Source: Allobogoriella alba
GTDB lineage: Bacteria; Actinomycetota; Actinomycetes; Actinomycetales; Actinomycetaceae
Direction of reading: 5' to 3'
Length of the DNA stretch: 64,000 nucleotides
NCBI RefSeq assembly: GCF_042665525.1
Contig: NZ_JBHTCQ010000005.1
Coordinates: forward strand, 238,083-302,082
The position numbers and the translations under genes were made by a program. Shown in pieces: positions 41,967-52,520 of this stretch (within the stretch, counting starts at the first letter, position 1; every line of letters begins with the position of its first letter). The notes under the pieces were generated by a model that had not been told where the DNA came from, did not search any database, and was given only the letters and a program-made list of their open reading frames with translations.

Positions 41967-43244
41967 TCAGACGCCGGCGGCGATGTCCGTGCGGTGCTGG
42001 GCATCGGCGAGCGTGATGCGCTCGACGCCGGCGTAGGCGGCGGCGCGGGCGGCGGCGACGTCGTCCCCGGTGGCGACGACGCTGAGCACCCGGCCGCCGG
42101 AGGAGACGAGCGTCCCGTCCCCGTCCGTCGCGGTACCGGCGTGCAGCACGTGCACGCCGTCGAGGGTCTCCGCGTTGGTCACGCCGTCGATCGGGTCGCC
42201 CTTGCGGACGCTGCCGGGATAGCCGTGCGCGGCGACCACGACGGTCACGGCGGCGCCACGGCTCCACTCCGGCGGCGGCACGTCGCGGAGGCGCCCGGCC
42301 GCGGCCGCGTGCAGCAGCTCGCCGAGCGAGGAGGTCAGGCGGGCGAGGACCACCTGGGTCTCGGGGTCGCCGAAGCGGACGTTGAACTCCACGACGCGCA
42401 GCCCGCGCGACGTCAGGGCGAGTCCGCAGTAGAGCAGCCCGGTGAACGGGGTGCCGCGCCGTGCCATCTCGGCCACCACCGGCTTGGCCACGCGATCGAG
42501 GACCTGGTCGGTGAGGTCCTCCGGCGCCCACGGCAGGGGCGAGTAGGCGCCCATGCCGCCGGTGTTGGGTCCGGCGTCGCCGTCGCGGAGTCGCTTGTAG
42601 TCCTGGGCAGGGGCGAGCGGCACCACCTCGGTGCCGTCGCACACGCAGAACAGCGAGACCTCCGGGCCGTCCAGATACTCCTCGACGACGACGGCGGGTG
42701 CCCCGTCGGTGGCCGGGTCGCCGCCGTCCTTGGCGAGGCAGGCGGAGGCGTGCGCGAGCGCAGCCTCGCGGTCCTCGGTGACGACGACGCCCTTGCCCGC
42801 GGCGAGCCCGTCGTCCTTCACCACGTACGGGGCACCGAACGCGTCCAGCGCCGCGGCGACCTGGTCGACGCTCGTGCACACGTGCGCCATCGCCGTCGGG
42901 ACCTCGGCCGCCGCCATGACCTCCTTGGCGAACGCCTTGGAGCCCTCGAGCCGGGCGGCCGCGGCGTCCGGGCCGAAGCAGGCGATCCCGGCCGCGCGGA
43001 CGGCGTCGACCACGCCGGCGACCAGCGGCGCCTCGGGCCCTACGACCACCAGGTCGGCAGCCATCTCCCGGGCGGCGGTCGCGACCGCGGCGCCGTCGAG
43101 GATGTCGAGGGCGAGGGTGCGGGCGATCGCCGCGGTGCCGGGGTTCCCGGGTGCGACCACCAGCTCCTCGGTCGCCGGGTCCTGGGCCAGGGCGCGGGCC
43201 AGGGCGTGCTCCCGCGCACCCGAGCCGATCAGGAGGATCTTCAC
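41967..43244 (-). CDS. purD: Phosphoribosylamine-glycine ligase
   Basis: This is a 425-residue ATP-grasp enzyme that joins phosphoribosylamine and glycine. The N-terminus VKILLIGSGAREHALA is diagnostic; YVVKDDGLAAGKGV, VEEYLDGPEVSLF, NTGGMGAYSP, FNVRFGDPETQ and the C-terminal GGRVLSVVATG follow. I chose GTG 43244. The frame is open upstream through a tandem repeat that would encode VTGHE units, which is not PurD-like. Confidence 0.95.
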   Translation of the reverse strand: MKILLIGSGAREHALARALAQDPATEELVVAPGNPGTAAIARTLALDILDGAAVATAAREMAADLVVVGPEAPLVAGVVDAVRAAGIACFGPDAAAARLEGSKAFAKEVMAAAEVPTAMAHVCTSVDQVAAALDAFGAPYVVKDDGLAAGKGVVVTEDREAALAHASACLAKDGGDPATDGAPAVVVEEYLDGPEVSLFCVCDGTEVVPLAPAQDYKRLRDGDAGPNTGGMGAYSPLPWAPEDLTDQVLDRVAKPVVAEMARRGTPFTGLLYCGLALTSRGLRVVEFNVRFGDPETQVVLARLTSSLGELLHAAAAGRLRDVPPPEWSRGAAVTVVVAAHGYPGSVRKGDPIDGVTNAETLDGVHVLHAGTATDGDGTLVSSGGRVLSVVATGDDVAAARAAAYAGVERITLADAQHRTDIAAGV

Positions 43245-43543
43245 GAGCCTCGACCCTAACGCCTCTGCGGCACTCGCCTCATGGCCGGTCACCTCATGGC
43301 CGGTCACCTCATGGCCGGTCACCGCAGCCGGTCACCTTCCCGCGGGGCCACGTCGGGTGCCGCGAGGCGACCATCCGCAGCTCCGGGCCCTGGGGGCCCT
43401 GCGCTGCTCCCGCCAGGACCATCCAGCCTCGCGGACACTCCGACGTCGCCCCGCACGCGAGCGGTGGCGCCCGACGTCGCACCGCACGGGCAACCACCGC
43501 GAACGGGACCACCGCTCGAACGGCAACCACCGCCGAACGGGAC
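43245..43543. other. Repeat-rich non-coding gap between pckG and purD
   Basis: These 299 bp contain no gene I can support. They hold a 15-bp tandem repeat (43281-43325), a direct repeat of CCGACGTCGC (43440-43449 and 43471-43480) with matching flanks, and a longer imperfect repeat that runs into the pckG end (43490-43558). Confidence 0.65.
43281..43325. repeat. 15-bp tandem repeat, three copies, before purD
   Basis: ATGGCCGGTCACCTC occurs at 43281-43295 and 43296-43310, with ATGGCCGGTCACCGC at 43311-43325. A CCGGTCACC remnant follows. The unit is a multiple of three and open in the purD frame, but lies upstream of its likely start. Confidence 0.9.

Positions 43544-43558
<15 letters not shown>
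43440..43558. repeat. Degenerate direct repeats at the pckG 3' side
   Basis: One pair (CCGACGTCGC plus CCGCACG) is spaced 31 bp, at 43440 and 43471. Another pair begins GCAACCACCGC and continues with GAACGGGACC: copies at 43490-43522 and 43523-43558. The second copy overlaps the last codons of pckG. Confidence 0.7.
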
Positions 43559-45391
<1,833 letters not shown>

Positions 45392-45502
45392 GGGAAGTCC
45401 TCCGGTGTCAGCACGTCCTGATGACGCGAACGAGTTCCACTCTCCGCTGAGCAATGGGCATGTACAACCGGACTTGCCAGGAAAATCCTGCAGAAGTTTC
45501 GC

Positions 45503-45508
45503 TACGGT
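45503..45508 (+). promoter_or_regulatory. -10 box of a leaderless promoter for the ScfR-like gene
   Basis: TACGGT is followed by CAACTC and the ATG at 45515. A CAGGA AAA TCCTG inverted repeat (45478-45490) lies at the expected -35/-20 region and might be an operator. Confidence 0.5.
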
Positions 45509-45514
45509 CAACTC

Positions 45515-46999
45515 ATGTCCGTCAAGCATCCGGAGCAGCCCGCACCCGCCGAGCTACCCGCCGCGGACCCGATCGTGCTGGGCCGGCGCATCCGGCACGC
45601 CCGCACCGCGCGAGGCCTGACACTCCGCGAGCTGGCCGGCGAGGTCGGGTCCACCACGAGCCAGCTCTCCCTGGTCGAGAACGGCCGCCGCGAACCGCGC
45701 CTGTCGCTGCTGACGGCCCTGGCGGCCGCGCTCGGCACGTCCCCGGGCGAGCTGCTGCGTCCGGAGGCACCGCCGGACCGCCGGGCCGCCCTGGAGATCG
45801 CGCTCGAGCAGGCACAGCGCGGTCCGCTCTTCGCCTCGCTGGGCGTGCCGCGCGTGCGCCCGGGGCGTCGCCTCCCCATCGACGCCCTGGAGTCCCTCGT
45901 CGCGCTGCATGCCGAGCTCGAGCGGCGGGCCCGCGCCACGATCGCCACCCCGGAGGAGGCCCGGCGCATCAACACCGAGCTCCGCATGGAGATGCAGGCC
46001 CGGGACAACTACGTCCCCGAGATCGAGGCGATGGCGGAGGACCAGGTCCGCGCCGTCGGGTACTCCGGTGGGGCGCTCACCCACCGCATGGTGGCCGAGA
46101 TGGCCGAGCGTCTCGGCTTCTCGATCATCCACGTCGACGACCTGCCGCACTCCACCCGCACGGTGACCGACCTGGAGAACGGCCGGATCTACCTGCCGCC
46201 GGCGTCCATCCCGGGCGGGTACGGGCTGCGCTCGCTGGCCCTGCAGGCCATGGCGCACCGGCTGTTCGGTCACGAGCGGCCCCGCGACTACGGCGACTTC
46301 CTGCACCAGCGGCAGCAGATCGCCTACTTCACCGCGTGCTGCCTGGTGCCACGGTTCGCGGCGCAGGTGTTCCTCGAGCGCACGAAGGCCGAGAAGAACC
46401 TCTCCATGGAAGACTTCCGCGACGCCTTCGGCATCACGCACCACTCCGCCGCGCAGCGCTTCACGAACCTCGCGACATCGCTGCTCGACATCCCCGTGCA
46501 CTTCATCCGCGCCAACGACGACGGCGCCCTGTACCGCGGCTACGCCAACGACGGCGTGCCGCTCCCGGCCGACCCCTCGGGCGCGATCGAGGGGCAGCCG
46601 CTGTGCCGGAGGTGGGCGGCCCGGTCGGCGTTCGGGCGGCGCAACCGGTCCACCGAGTACCACCAGTACACGGACACCCCGGCCGGAACCTACTGGTGCA
46701 GCACCCAGACGGGGACCGGGCGGGACGCGGAGTTCTCGATCACGCTCGGCGTGCCGTTCGCGCACGCGAAGTGGTTCCGCGGCCGGGAGACGACCCGCCG
46801 GACGACGTCCACCTGCCCGGACACCACGTGCTGCCGCCTGCCGGACCCGGAGCGCGCCGAGCGGTGGCGGGAGCGGTCGTGGCCCAGTGCCGCGATGCAC
46901 GCGCACGTGCTCAGCCCGCTGCCGACGGGCACCTTCCCGGGGGTCGACGACGTCGAGCTCTACGACTTCCTCGAACGGCACGCGCCGGAGGAGGAGTGA
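45515..46999 (+). CDS. XRE-family regulator with ImmA/IrrE-like domain (ScfR/RamB type)
   Basis: This is a 494-residue protein. The helix-turn-helix lies at about 22-80 (LGRRIRHARTARGLTLREL, STTSQLSLVENGRR), a middle DUF955-like region with the degenerate zincin segment LQAMAHRLFGHE near 245, and a C-terminal DUF2083-type domain with clustered cysteines (STCPDTTCCRLPDPERAERW). This is the layout of short-chain fatty acyl regulators; RamB in Corynebacterium and Mycobacterium controls acetate and glyoxylate genes. It is divergent from pckG. I do not see the RamB core TTTGCAAA in the intergenic region. Confidence 0.88.
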   Translation: MSVKHPEQPAPAELPAADPIVLGRRIRHARTARGLTLRELAGEVGSTTSQLSLVENGRREPRLSLLTALAAALGTSPGELLRPEAPPDRRAALEIALEQAQRGPLFASLGVPRVRPGRRLPIDALESLVALHAELERRARATIATPEEARRINTELRMEMQARDNYVPEIEAMAEDQVRAVGYSGGALTHRMVAEMAERLGFSIIHVDDLPHSTRTVTDLENGRIYLPPASIPGGYGLRSLALQAMAHRLFGHERPRDYGDFLHQRQQIAYFTACCLVPRFAAQVFLERTKAEKNLSMEDFRDAFGITHHSAAQRFTNLATSLLDIPVHFIRANDDGALYRGYANDGVPLPADPSGAIEGQPLCRRWAARSAFGRRNRSTEYHQYTDTPAGTYWCSTQTGTGRDAEFSITLGVPFAHAKWFRGRETTRRTTSTCPDTTCCRLPDPERAERWRERSWPSAAMHAHVLSPLPTGTFPGVDDVELYDFLERHAPEEE

Positions 47000-47074
47000 C
47001 GTCGAGCAGGTGACCGCGTACCGAGCACGTGACGGCTCGTCGGAACGACGGGCGGGCGGCTCGGCCGGCCGGGC

Positions 47075-48361
47075 TCAGCCGAGCAGGTCGTGGCGGACGA
47101 TGGTCGCCTCGCGGTCCGGCCCGACCCCGATGGCGGAGATCCGGGTACCGCTCATCTCCTCCAGGGCCAGCACGTAGCGGCGGCAGGTCTCGGGGAGATC
47201 CTCGAAGGTCCGGGCGCCCGAGATGTCCTCCCACCAGCCGTCGAGGTGCTCGTAGACCGGGACCGCGTGGTGGAAGGAGGACTGGTCCGCGGGCATCTCG
47301 CTGTGGCGCACGCCGTCCACCTCGTAGGCCACGCACACCGGAACCTTCTCCAGGCCGGTCAGCACGTCGAGCTTCGTGAGGACCAGGTCGGTGAGCCCGT
47401 TGACGCGGGTGGCGTACCGAGCGACGACGGCGTCGTACCACCCGGTGCGTCGCGGGCGGCCGGTCGTGACGCCGTACTCACCGCCGGTCTTGCGCAGGAA
47501 CTCCCCCTGGTCGTCGAACAGCTCGGTCGGGAACGGCCCTTCGCCGACGCGCGTCGTGTACGCCTTGATCACCCCGACGACGCGGTCGATGCGGGTCGGG
47601 CCGATGCCCGACCCGGTGCAGGCACCGGCCGCGGTCGCGGAGGAGGACGTGACGAACGGGTAGGTGCCGTGGTCGACGTCGAGCATGGTGGCCTGCCCGG
47701 CCTCGAACACCACCGTCCTGCCCTCGTCGAGCGCGTCGTTGAGCACCCGCGAGCTGTCCGCGACCATCGGCCGCAGCCGGTCGGCGAAGGACAGCAGGTT
47801 GTCGGTGACCTCCTCGACGTCGACGGCGCGTCGGTTGAAGACCTTCACCAGCAGCTGGTTCTTCTGGGTGAGCGCCCCCTCGACCTTCTGCCGCAGGATC
47901 GAGGCGTCGAACAAGTCCTGCACACGGATGCCGACGCGGCTCATCTTGTCCGCGTACGTCGGCCCGATGCCGCGGCCCGTGGTACCGATCTGCCGCTTGC
48001 CGAGGAACCGCTCGGTGACCTTGTCGAGCGTGCGGTTGTACGGCGGGATGAGGTGAGCGTTCGCCGAGACGAGCAGCCGCGAGGTGTCCACGCCGCGCGC
48101 CTCGAGGTCATCGATCTCCTGGAACAGGACCTCCAGGTCCACCACCACGCCGTTGCCGATGACCGGCACGCAGCCGGGCGAGAGGATGCCGGAGGGCAGC
48201 AGGTGCAGCGCGTACGTCTCGTCCCCCACGACGACGGTATGCCCGGCGTTGTTGCCGCCGTTGAACTTCACGACGTAGTCGACCCGGGAACCCAGCTGGT
48301 CGGTCGCCTTGCCCTTCCCCTCGTCGCCCCACTGGGCACCGACGACCACCACGGCTGGCAT
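47075..48361 (-). CDS. purA: Adenylosuccinate synthetase
   Basis: This is a 428-residue enzyme that makes adenylosuccinate from IMP, aspartate and GTP. It opens VVVVGAQWGDEGKGKATDQL, then NGGNNAGHTVV (catalytic His), GTTGRGIGPTYADK, FEAGQATMLDVDHGTYPFVTSS and the C-terminal VGVGPDR-like GP.R..T. The length is standard. It is convergent with the ScfR-like gene, with a short GC-rich stem in the 75-bp gap. Confidence 0.96.
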   Translation of the reverse strand: MPAVVVVGAQWGDEGKGKATDQLGSRVDYVVKFNGGNNAGHTVVVGDETYALHLLPSGILSPGCVPVIGNGVVVDLEVLFQEIDDLEARGVDTSRLLVSANAHLIPPYNRTLDKVTERFLGKRQIGTTGRGIGPTYADKMSRVGIRVQDLFDASILRQKVEGALTQKNQLLVKVFNRRAVDVEEVTDNLLSFADRLRPMVADSSRVLNDALDEGRTVVFEAGQATMLDVDHGTYPFVTSSSATAAGACTGSGIGPTRIDRVVGVIKAYTTRVGEGPFPTELFDDQGEFLRKTGGEYGVTTGRPRRTGWYDAVVARYATRVNGLTDLVLTKLDVLTGLEKVPVCVAYEVDGVRHSEMPADQSSFHHAVPVYEHLDGWWEDISGARTFEDLPETCRRYVLALEEMSGTRISAIGVGPDREATIVRHDLLG

Positions 48362-48483
48362 CAGACTGCTCCCTCTCGCTGCCGACGGCGCCGGGCGGCG
48401 CCCAGACGAGGTTACCCGCCCGGGTGCGGGACCGGGCGAGCCGAGCTAGCGTCGCCGACGCCGAACGACGCAGGGAGGCACCC

Positions 48484-48807
48484 GTGATCGAGATCTCGGT
48501 ATCCGCGGCGACGACGACGCTCGCGGTGGTGGGGGACCTCGACCTGTCCGAGCGCGACCGTTTCCAGGACGTCAGCGCGCGGTTGGACGACGTGCGCCCC
48601 GGGCGGCTCGTCGTGGACCTGTGCCGGACCGAGTTCGTCGACTCCTCGGGCGCGGCGTTCCTCATGTCCGTCGGCGACGACGTGGTGCGCGACGGTGGCG
48701 AGGCCGTGCTGCGCGGAGCGAGCGACGAGGTGCTGTTCGTCCTCGAGATCTGCGGCGCGCTCACGCTGTTCCAGGTCGACCGCGGGCACCGTTGCTCGGA
48801 CGCCTAG
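48484..48807 (+). CDS. STAS-domain anti-sigma factor antagonist-like protein
   Basis: This 107-residue single STAS domain has strands LAVVGDLDLSERDRF and VVDLCRTEFVDSSGAAFLMS; the serine in DSSG is the usual phosphorylation site by an anti-sigma kinase. The start is GTG 48484 with GGGAGG 6 nt upstream. It is convergent with the PAS-GAF-SpoIIE-HATPase gene (13 bp apart). Partner switching with that protein is a reasonable guess. Confidence 0.85.
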   Translation: MIEISVSAATTTLAVVGDLDLSERDRFQDVSARLDDVRPGRLVVDLCRTEFVDSSGAAFLMSVGDDVVRDGGEAVLRGASDEVLFVLEICGALTLFQVDRGHRCSDA

Positions 48808-48820
48808 CCCCGCGCCGAGG

Positions 48821-50929
48821 TCAGCCGCGGACGCGGGCCCAGACCACCTTCCCGTGGGGGGTCGGCCGCCACCCCCAGTGGGCCAGCCGGTCCACGATGT
48901 GCATGCCGTAGCCGCCGACGCGTGCGGCGTTCTGCTCACGGGTCACCGGCGGCGCCGGGTTGCCGTCCTCGACCTCGATGCGCAGCCCCTCCCCCGGCGC
49001 GTGCAGCCGGAGGCCGACCGGCGGGCGGCCGTGGATGACGGCGTTGGAGACGAGCTCGGAGACGACGAGCTCGGCGGCCCCGGCATCGTTCACCCCCCAT
49101 TCCTCGCACGCCTGGCGTACCTCGTGCCGCGCCCGGGCGATCGAGCTGGAGTCCGAGGTCAGCTGCCACCGCCGCCGGCGCGCGATGACGTCCTCGTCCC
49201 CACCCGGGACCCGGATGACGACGACGGCGATGTCGTCCTCCGGGGCGGCGGCGAGCTGCAGCAGCTCCTCACCCACACCCGCCGCGTCGGGCACCGGCAC
49301 GGTCCGGGTGAGCTCCACGAGCTCGTCGAGCCCTTCGCGCATGCCGCGGTCGCGCCGCTCGACCAGGCCGTCGGTGTAGTGCACGAGCACGTCACCGGGC
49401 TGGACGTCGATCTGGGCGGTCCGGCGCCCTCCCCCGTCGAACCCGATGAGTGGCCCGCCGACGCCGTCCAGCACGGTCACGGTGTCACCGCGGCGGAGCA
49501 GCCCCGGCAGGTGGCCTGCACGGGAGTACCGCAGCACCCAGCCGTTGCGCCGCCGCGAGAGCGTGGCGTAGATCAGCGACGCGGAGCGCGGGACGCTCAT
49601 GCTGTTGACCAGGCTGTCGACGCGGGTCAGGACGGTCGCGGGGTCCACGAGCTCCTGGGCGTACGCACGCACCACGGACCGCAGCTGTCCCATCGCCGCG
49701 GCCGCCTCGACGTCGTGCCCGACGACGTCCCCGACGACGAGGGCGACGGTCTCCTCGTCGAGATTCACCACGTCGTACCAGTCGCCGCCGACCTGCGCGT
49801 GCTCGACGTTCGGTGCGTAGTAGGTCCACACGTCGAGCTCCGGCACGTCGGCCTGCTCGGGGAGCATCGAGCGTTGCAGCGTCTCGGCGAGGACATGCTC
49901 GCGCGCGTAGAGCTGTGCGTTGTCCATCGCCATGCCGACGCGGCGGGCCACCAGCTCGAGCACGGTGCCCACCTCGTCGGGGAGGATCGCGATGGCGAGC
50001 TCCGCGCCGTCGTCCGAGAGCACGCCGCTGATGCGGGCGGAGGTGGGGCCGCCGTAGGGCAGCGCGACGAACAACCCGAGCGCACGCAGCCGACCCAGTA
50101 CGGGCAGGACGAGCACGCTGCCGTCCGCGTCCGGGGCAGCCGCGAAGCGCGGTTCGAGCAGCTCGAGCAGCCGTGCGGTGACGGTCCCGCAGCCGGGGTC
50201 CTCGTCCGGCTCGAGCCGCAGCGTGCGCATCTCCTTGCCCTCGAGGAGGTTCAGGACGGGGTCGCGGGCGAGCTCCTCGGGTCCGACGCTGCGCCGGTGC
50301 GCCGGCCGGTCGACGATCCGCTCCACCTCCTCCAGGTCGCGACCGAGGACGAAGAAGCCGCACCACGCGACGACCTGCCGCGTGACCAGGTCCGCGATGG
50401 CGCGCAGCACGTCCGCCGAGTCGGGCTCCTGGAGGATGTCGGAGACCCTGGCCACGATGCTCAGCGCGAGCCGCGCACGCCGCTCGATCTCGAGGCGCAC
50501 CTGGTCCCCCTGGGCGTCCGCCACCTCCGCCGAGACGTCCCGCACGACGGCGACCCAGACCCGTTCCGCGACCTGCGCCACGGTCATCGGGGTGAGGTCG
50601 AGGGACAGCCACACCCGGGAACCGTCGCGCCGGGTGACGAGGGTCCGCACGCGGGCCGGCTCGTCCCGCGAGAATGCCTCGGCGATCTCCCGCGCGCCCT
50701 TCTCGTCGACGCCGGTCTGGCGCAGCACGTCCGGCCCGCTGCGGTTCAGCTGGTCCTGGTCCAGGCCGAACAGCTCTGCCGCGGCATCGTTGGCGAGGAG
50801 GATCTCGAAGCCGCCGTCGCGGCCGGCGTCCCGCGCCACCACGACGACACCGTCCGGCAGCTGCCGGAGCACCTCCAGCGAGCCACCGAGGATCATCTCG
50901 GCACGCTGACCTGCGGATCGAGTCCCCAC
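48821..50929 (-). CDS. PAS-GAF-SpoIIE phosphatase with C-terminal HATPase (RsbU/W fusion)
   Basis: This is a 702-residue signalling protein: a PAS domain (about 15-135), a GAF domain (about 150-345), a PP2C/SpoIIE serine phosphatase (about 360-575) with GGDWYDV, VGDVVGHD, HYTDGLVE and EDDIAVVV, and an RsbW-type HATPase (about 595-695) with VVSELVSNAVIHG and GYGMHIVD. It combines the phosphatase and kinase arms of a partner-switching module in one chain, flanked by two STAS proteins. I chose GTG 50929 with GGAGG 5 nt upstream; GTG 50956 would add nine residues. Confidence 0.9.
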   Translation of the reverse strand: MGTRSAGQRAEMILGGSLEVLRQLPDGVVVVARDAGRDGGFEILLANDAAAELFGLDQDQLNRSGPDVLRQTGVDEKGAREIAEAFSRDEPARVRTLVTRRDGSRVWLSLDLTPMTVAQVAERVWVAVVRDVSAEVADAQGDQVRLEIERRARLALSIVARVSDILQEPDSADVLRAIADLVTRQVVAWCGFFVLGRDLEEVERIVDRPAHRRSVGPEELARDPVLNLLEGKEMRTLRLEPDEDPGCGTVTARLLELLEPRFAAAPDADGSVLVLPVLGRLRALGLFVALPYGGPTSARISGVLSDDGAELAIAILPDEVGTVLELVARRVGMAMDNAQLYAREHVLAETLQRSMLPEQADVPELDVWTYYAPNVEHAQVGGDWYDVVNLDEETVALVVGDVVGHDVEAAAAMGQLRSVVRAYAQELVDPATVLTRVDSLVNSMSVPRSASLIYATLSRRRNGWVLRYSRAGHLPGLLRRGDTVTVLDGVGGPLIGFDGGGRRTAQIDVQPGDVLVHYTDGLVERRDRGMREGLDELVELTRTVPVPDAAGVGEELLQLAAAPEDDIAVVVIRVPGGDEDVIARRRRWQLTSDSSSIARARHEVRQACEEWGVNDAGAAELVVSELVSNAVIHGRPPVGLRLHAPGEGLRIEVEDGNPAPPVTREQNAARVGGYGMHIVDRLAHWGWRPTPHGKVVWARVRG

Positions 50930-50946
50930 GAAGGCCTCCGATCGTC

Positions 50947-50952
50947 TAGCGT
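50947..50952 (+). promoter_or_regulatory. Putative -10 box for the second STAS gene
   Basis: TAGCGT lies 8 nt before GTG 50961 and 44 nt before GTG 50997, so it could serve a leaderless or a short-leader transcript. Confidence 0.35.
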
Positions 50953-50996
50953 TCACTCTCGTGAGCCATCCCGGCCCCGGATCGAGTGGAGGTGCG

Positions 50997-51377
50997 GTGT
51001 CCGAACCACCTCAGCCGGACCATGCCGGCGCCCGGCCGTCGACCGCCGAGAGCGGGTCGGTCCACGTCATGGTCTCGCACGCGCGCACCCGGCTCGTACT
51101 GTCCGGGGAGATCGACGCCGCGCTTGCCGACGACCTCGCGGACGCGATCGCCGAGTCGGAGCGTGCCGGGCACCCCGTCGAGGTCGACGCCCGCCACGTG
51201 ACCTTCATGGACTCCTCCGGTGTCTCCATCCTCGCCCGCCTGGCCAGCCGTGCCCCCGGCCGCCTGACCCTGATCCAGCCGCCGGACGTGGTGCGCTTCC
51301 TGCTGGAGGTCACCCGGATCGGCGACCTCGTCGACGTCGTCGAGGAGGACCCGGGCTTCCCGGAAGACGCGATCTGA
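50997..51377 (+). CDS. STAS-domain anti-sigma factor antagonist-like protein
   Basis: This is a 126-residue protein with a 30-residue flexible N-terminus and one STAS domain: RLVLSGEIDAALADDLADAI, VEVDARHVTFMDSSGVSILARL with the likely phospho-serine in DSSG. I chose GTG 50997 for its GGAGG site 4 nt upstream; GTG 50961 is in frame and possible if leaderless. It is divergent from the SpoIIE-HATPase gene and shares its promoter region. A bidirectional hairpin begins at its stop codon. Confidence 0.83.
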   Translation: MSEPPQPDHAGARPSTAESGSVHVMVSHARTRLVLSGEIDAALADDLADAIAESERAGHPVEVDARHVTFMDSSGVSILARLASRAPGRLTLIQPPDVVRFLLEVTRIGDLVDVVEEDPGFPEDAI

Positions 51378-51407
51378 CGGCGCCCGACGCACGGCCGGAC
51401 GCCGTCA
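51375..51407. terminator. Bidirectional terminator-like hairpin
   Basis: TGACGGCG and CGCCGTCA (8 bp, perfect) enclose 17 nt between the convergent STAS and fba genes; the left arm includes the STAS stop codon. Confidence 0.5.
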
Positions 51408-51417
51408 GCGTGGCCGC

Positions 51418-52437
51418 TCAGAGCTTCTTGCCCGCCGAGCGGAGCCACTCGCACGCCTCGACCACCCGCGCGGCCATGCCCGCCTCGGCGGCCTTGCCCC
51501 ACGCACGCGGGTCGTAGGCCTTCTTGTTGCCGACCTCGCCGTCGATCTTCAGCACGCCGTCGTAGTTCTTCAGCATGTGGTCCACGACGGGCCTGGTGAA
51601 GGCGTACTGCGTGTCGGTGTCGATGTTCATCTTGATCACGCCGTTGTCCACCGCGGTGCCGACCTCCTCCGAGGTGGAGCCGGACCCGCCGTGGAAGACC
51701 AGGTCGAACGGCTTGTCCTTGCCGACCTCGGCGCCTACGGCCTCCTGGATCTGGCCCAGCAGCTCCGGACGCAGCCGGACGGCGCCGGGCTTGTAGACCC
51801 CGTGCACGTTGCCGAACGTCAGGGCCGTCAGGTAGCGGCCCTTCTCGCCCGTACCGAGGGCCCGCGCTGTCGCCAGGCCGTCCTCCGGCGTCGTGTACAG
51901 CTTCTCGTTGATGGCGGCCTCGTGGCCGTCCTCCTCACCGCCGACGACGCCGATCTCGATCTCGAGGATCGTGCGGGCCTGCTGGGAGAGGGCCAGCAGC
52001 TCCTCCGCGATGACGAGGTTCTCCTCGAGCGGGACGGTGGACCCGTCGAACATGTGGGACTGGAAGGTCGGGTTCTTCCCGGCGGCGACCTCCTCGGCCT
52101 CGAGTGCGAGCAGCGGGCGGACCCAGCTGTCGAGGTTCTCCTTGACGCAGTGGTCGGTGTGCAGCGCGACCGTGACGCCGTAGTTCTTGGCGACCTCGTG
52201 GGCGTACCGGGCGAGCGCGACGGTTCCGGCGACGCGGTCCTTGATCGTGGACCCGGAGGCGTACTCGCCACCGCCCACGGACACCTGCAGGATGCCGTCG
52301 GACTCGGCCTCGGCGAACCCGCGCAGCGCCGCGGTCACGGTCTGGGAGGAGGTGACGTTGATCGCCGGGAAGGCGAAGGTGCCCGCCTTCGCCTTGTCGA
52401 TCATCTCGGCGTAGGACTCGGGCGTTGCGATGGGCAC
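51418..52437 (-). CDS. fba: Class II fructose-bisphosphate aldolase
   Basis: This is a 339-residue zinc-dependent aldolase of glycolysis and gluconeogenesis. VTSSQTVTAALRGFAEAESDGILQVSVGGGEY, the catalytic/metal segment ALHTDHC (about 108-114), EIEIGVVGGEEDG and the phosphate loop VFHGGSGS with MNIDTDTQYAFTRPV are all present. GTG 52437 follows AGGAGA. Together with pckG it supports gluconeogenesis. Confidence 0.96.
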   Translation of the reverse strand: MPIATPESYAEMIDKAKAGTFAFPAINVTSSQTVTAALRGFAEAESDGILQVSVGGGEYASGSTIKDRVAGTVALARYAHEVAKNYGVTVALHTDHCVKENLDSWVRPLLALEAEEVAAGKNPTFQSHMFDGSTVPLEENLVIAEELLALSQQARTILEIEIGVVGGEEDGHEAAINEKLYTTPEDGLATARALGTGEKGRYLTALTFGNVHGVYKPGAVRLRPELLGQIQEAVGAEVGKDKPFDLVFHGGSGSTSEEVGTAVDNGVIKMNIDTDTQYAFTRPVVDHMLKNYDGVLKIDGEVGNKKAYDPRAWGKAAEAGMAARVVEACEWLRSAGKKL

Positions 52438-52520
52438 GGTGATGTCTCCTGGGGTCGAGAGTCGGTACGACCCGATCATTCCACCCGCCGCCGCCGGGCG
52501 GTAACCCGGGACCGGCGGGC

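Noticed and set aside
43245..43322. N-terminal extension of PurD encoding VTGHE repeats
   Set aside because: PurD enzymes begin at the KILLIGSGAREH segment, and the GTG at 43244 is in the right place. The repeat adds nothing family-like.
43281..43325. CRISPR-like array
   Set aside because: The 15-bp units abut without spacers, and no cas gene is present. The same holds for the 20-bp repeat at 27891 and the 24-bp coding repeat at 63882.
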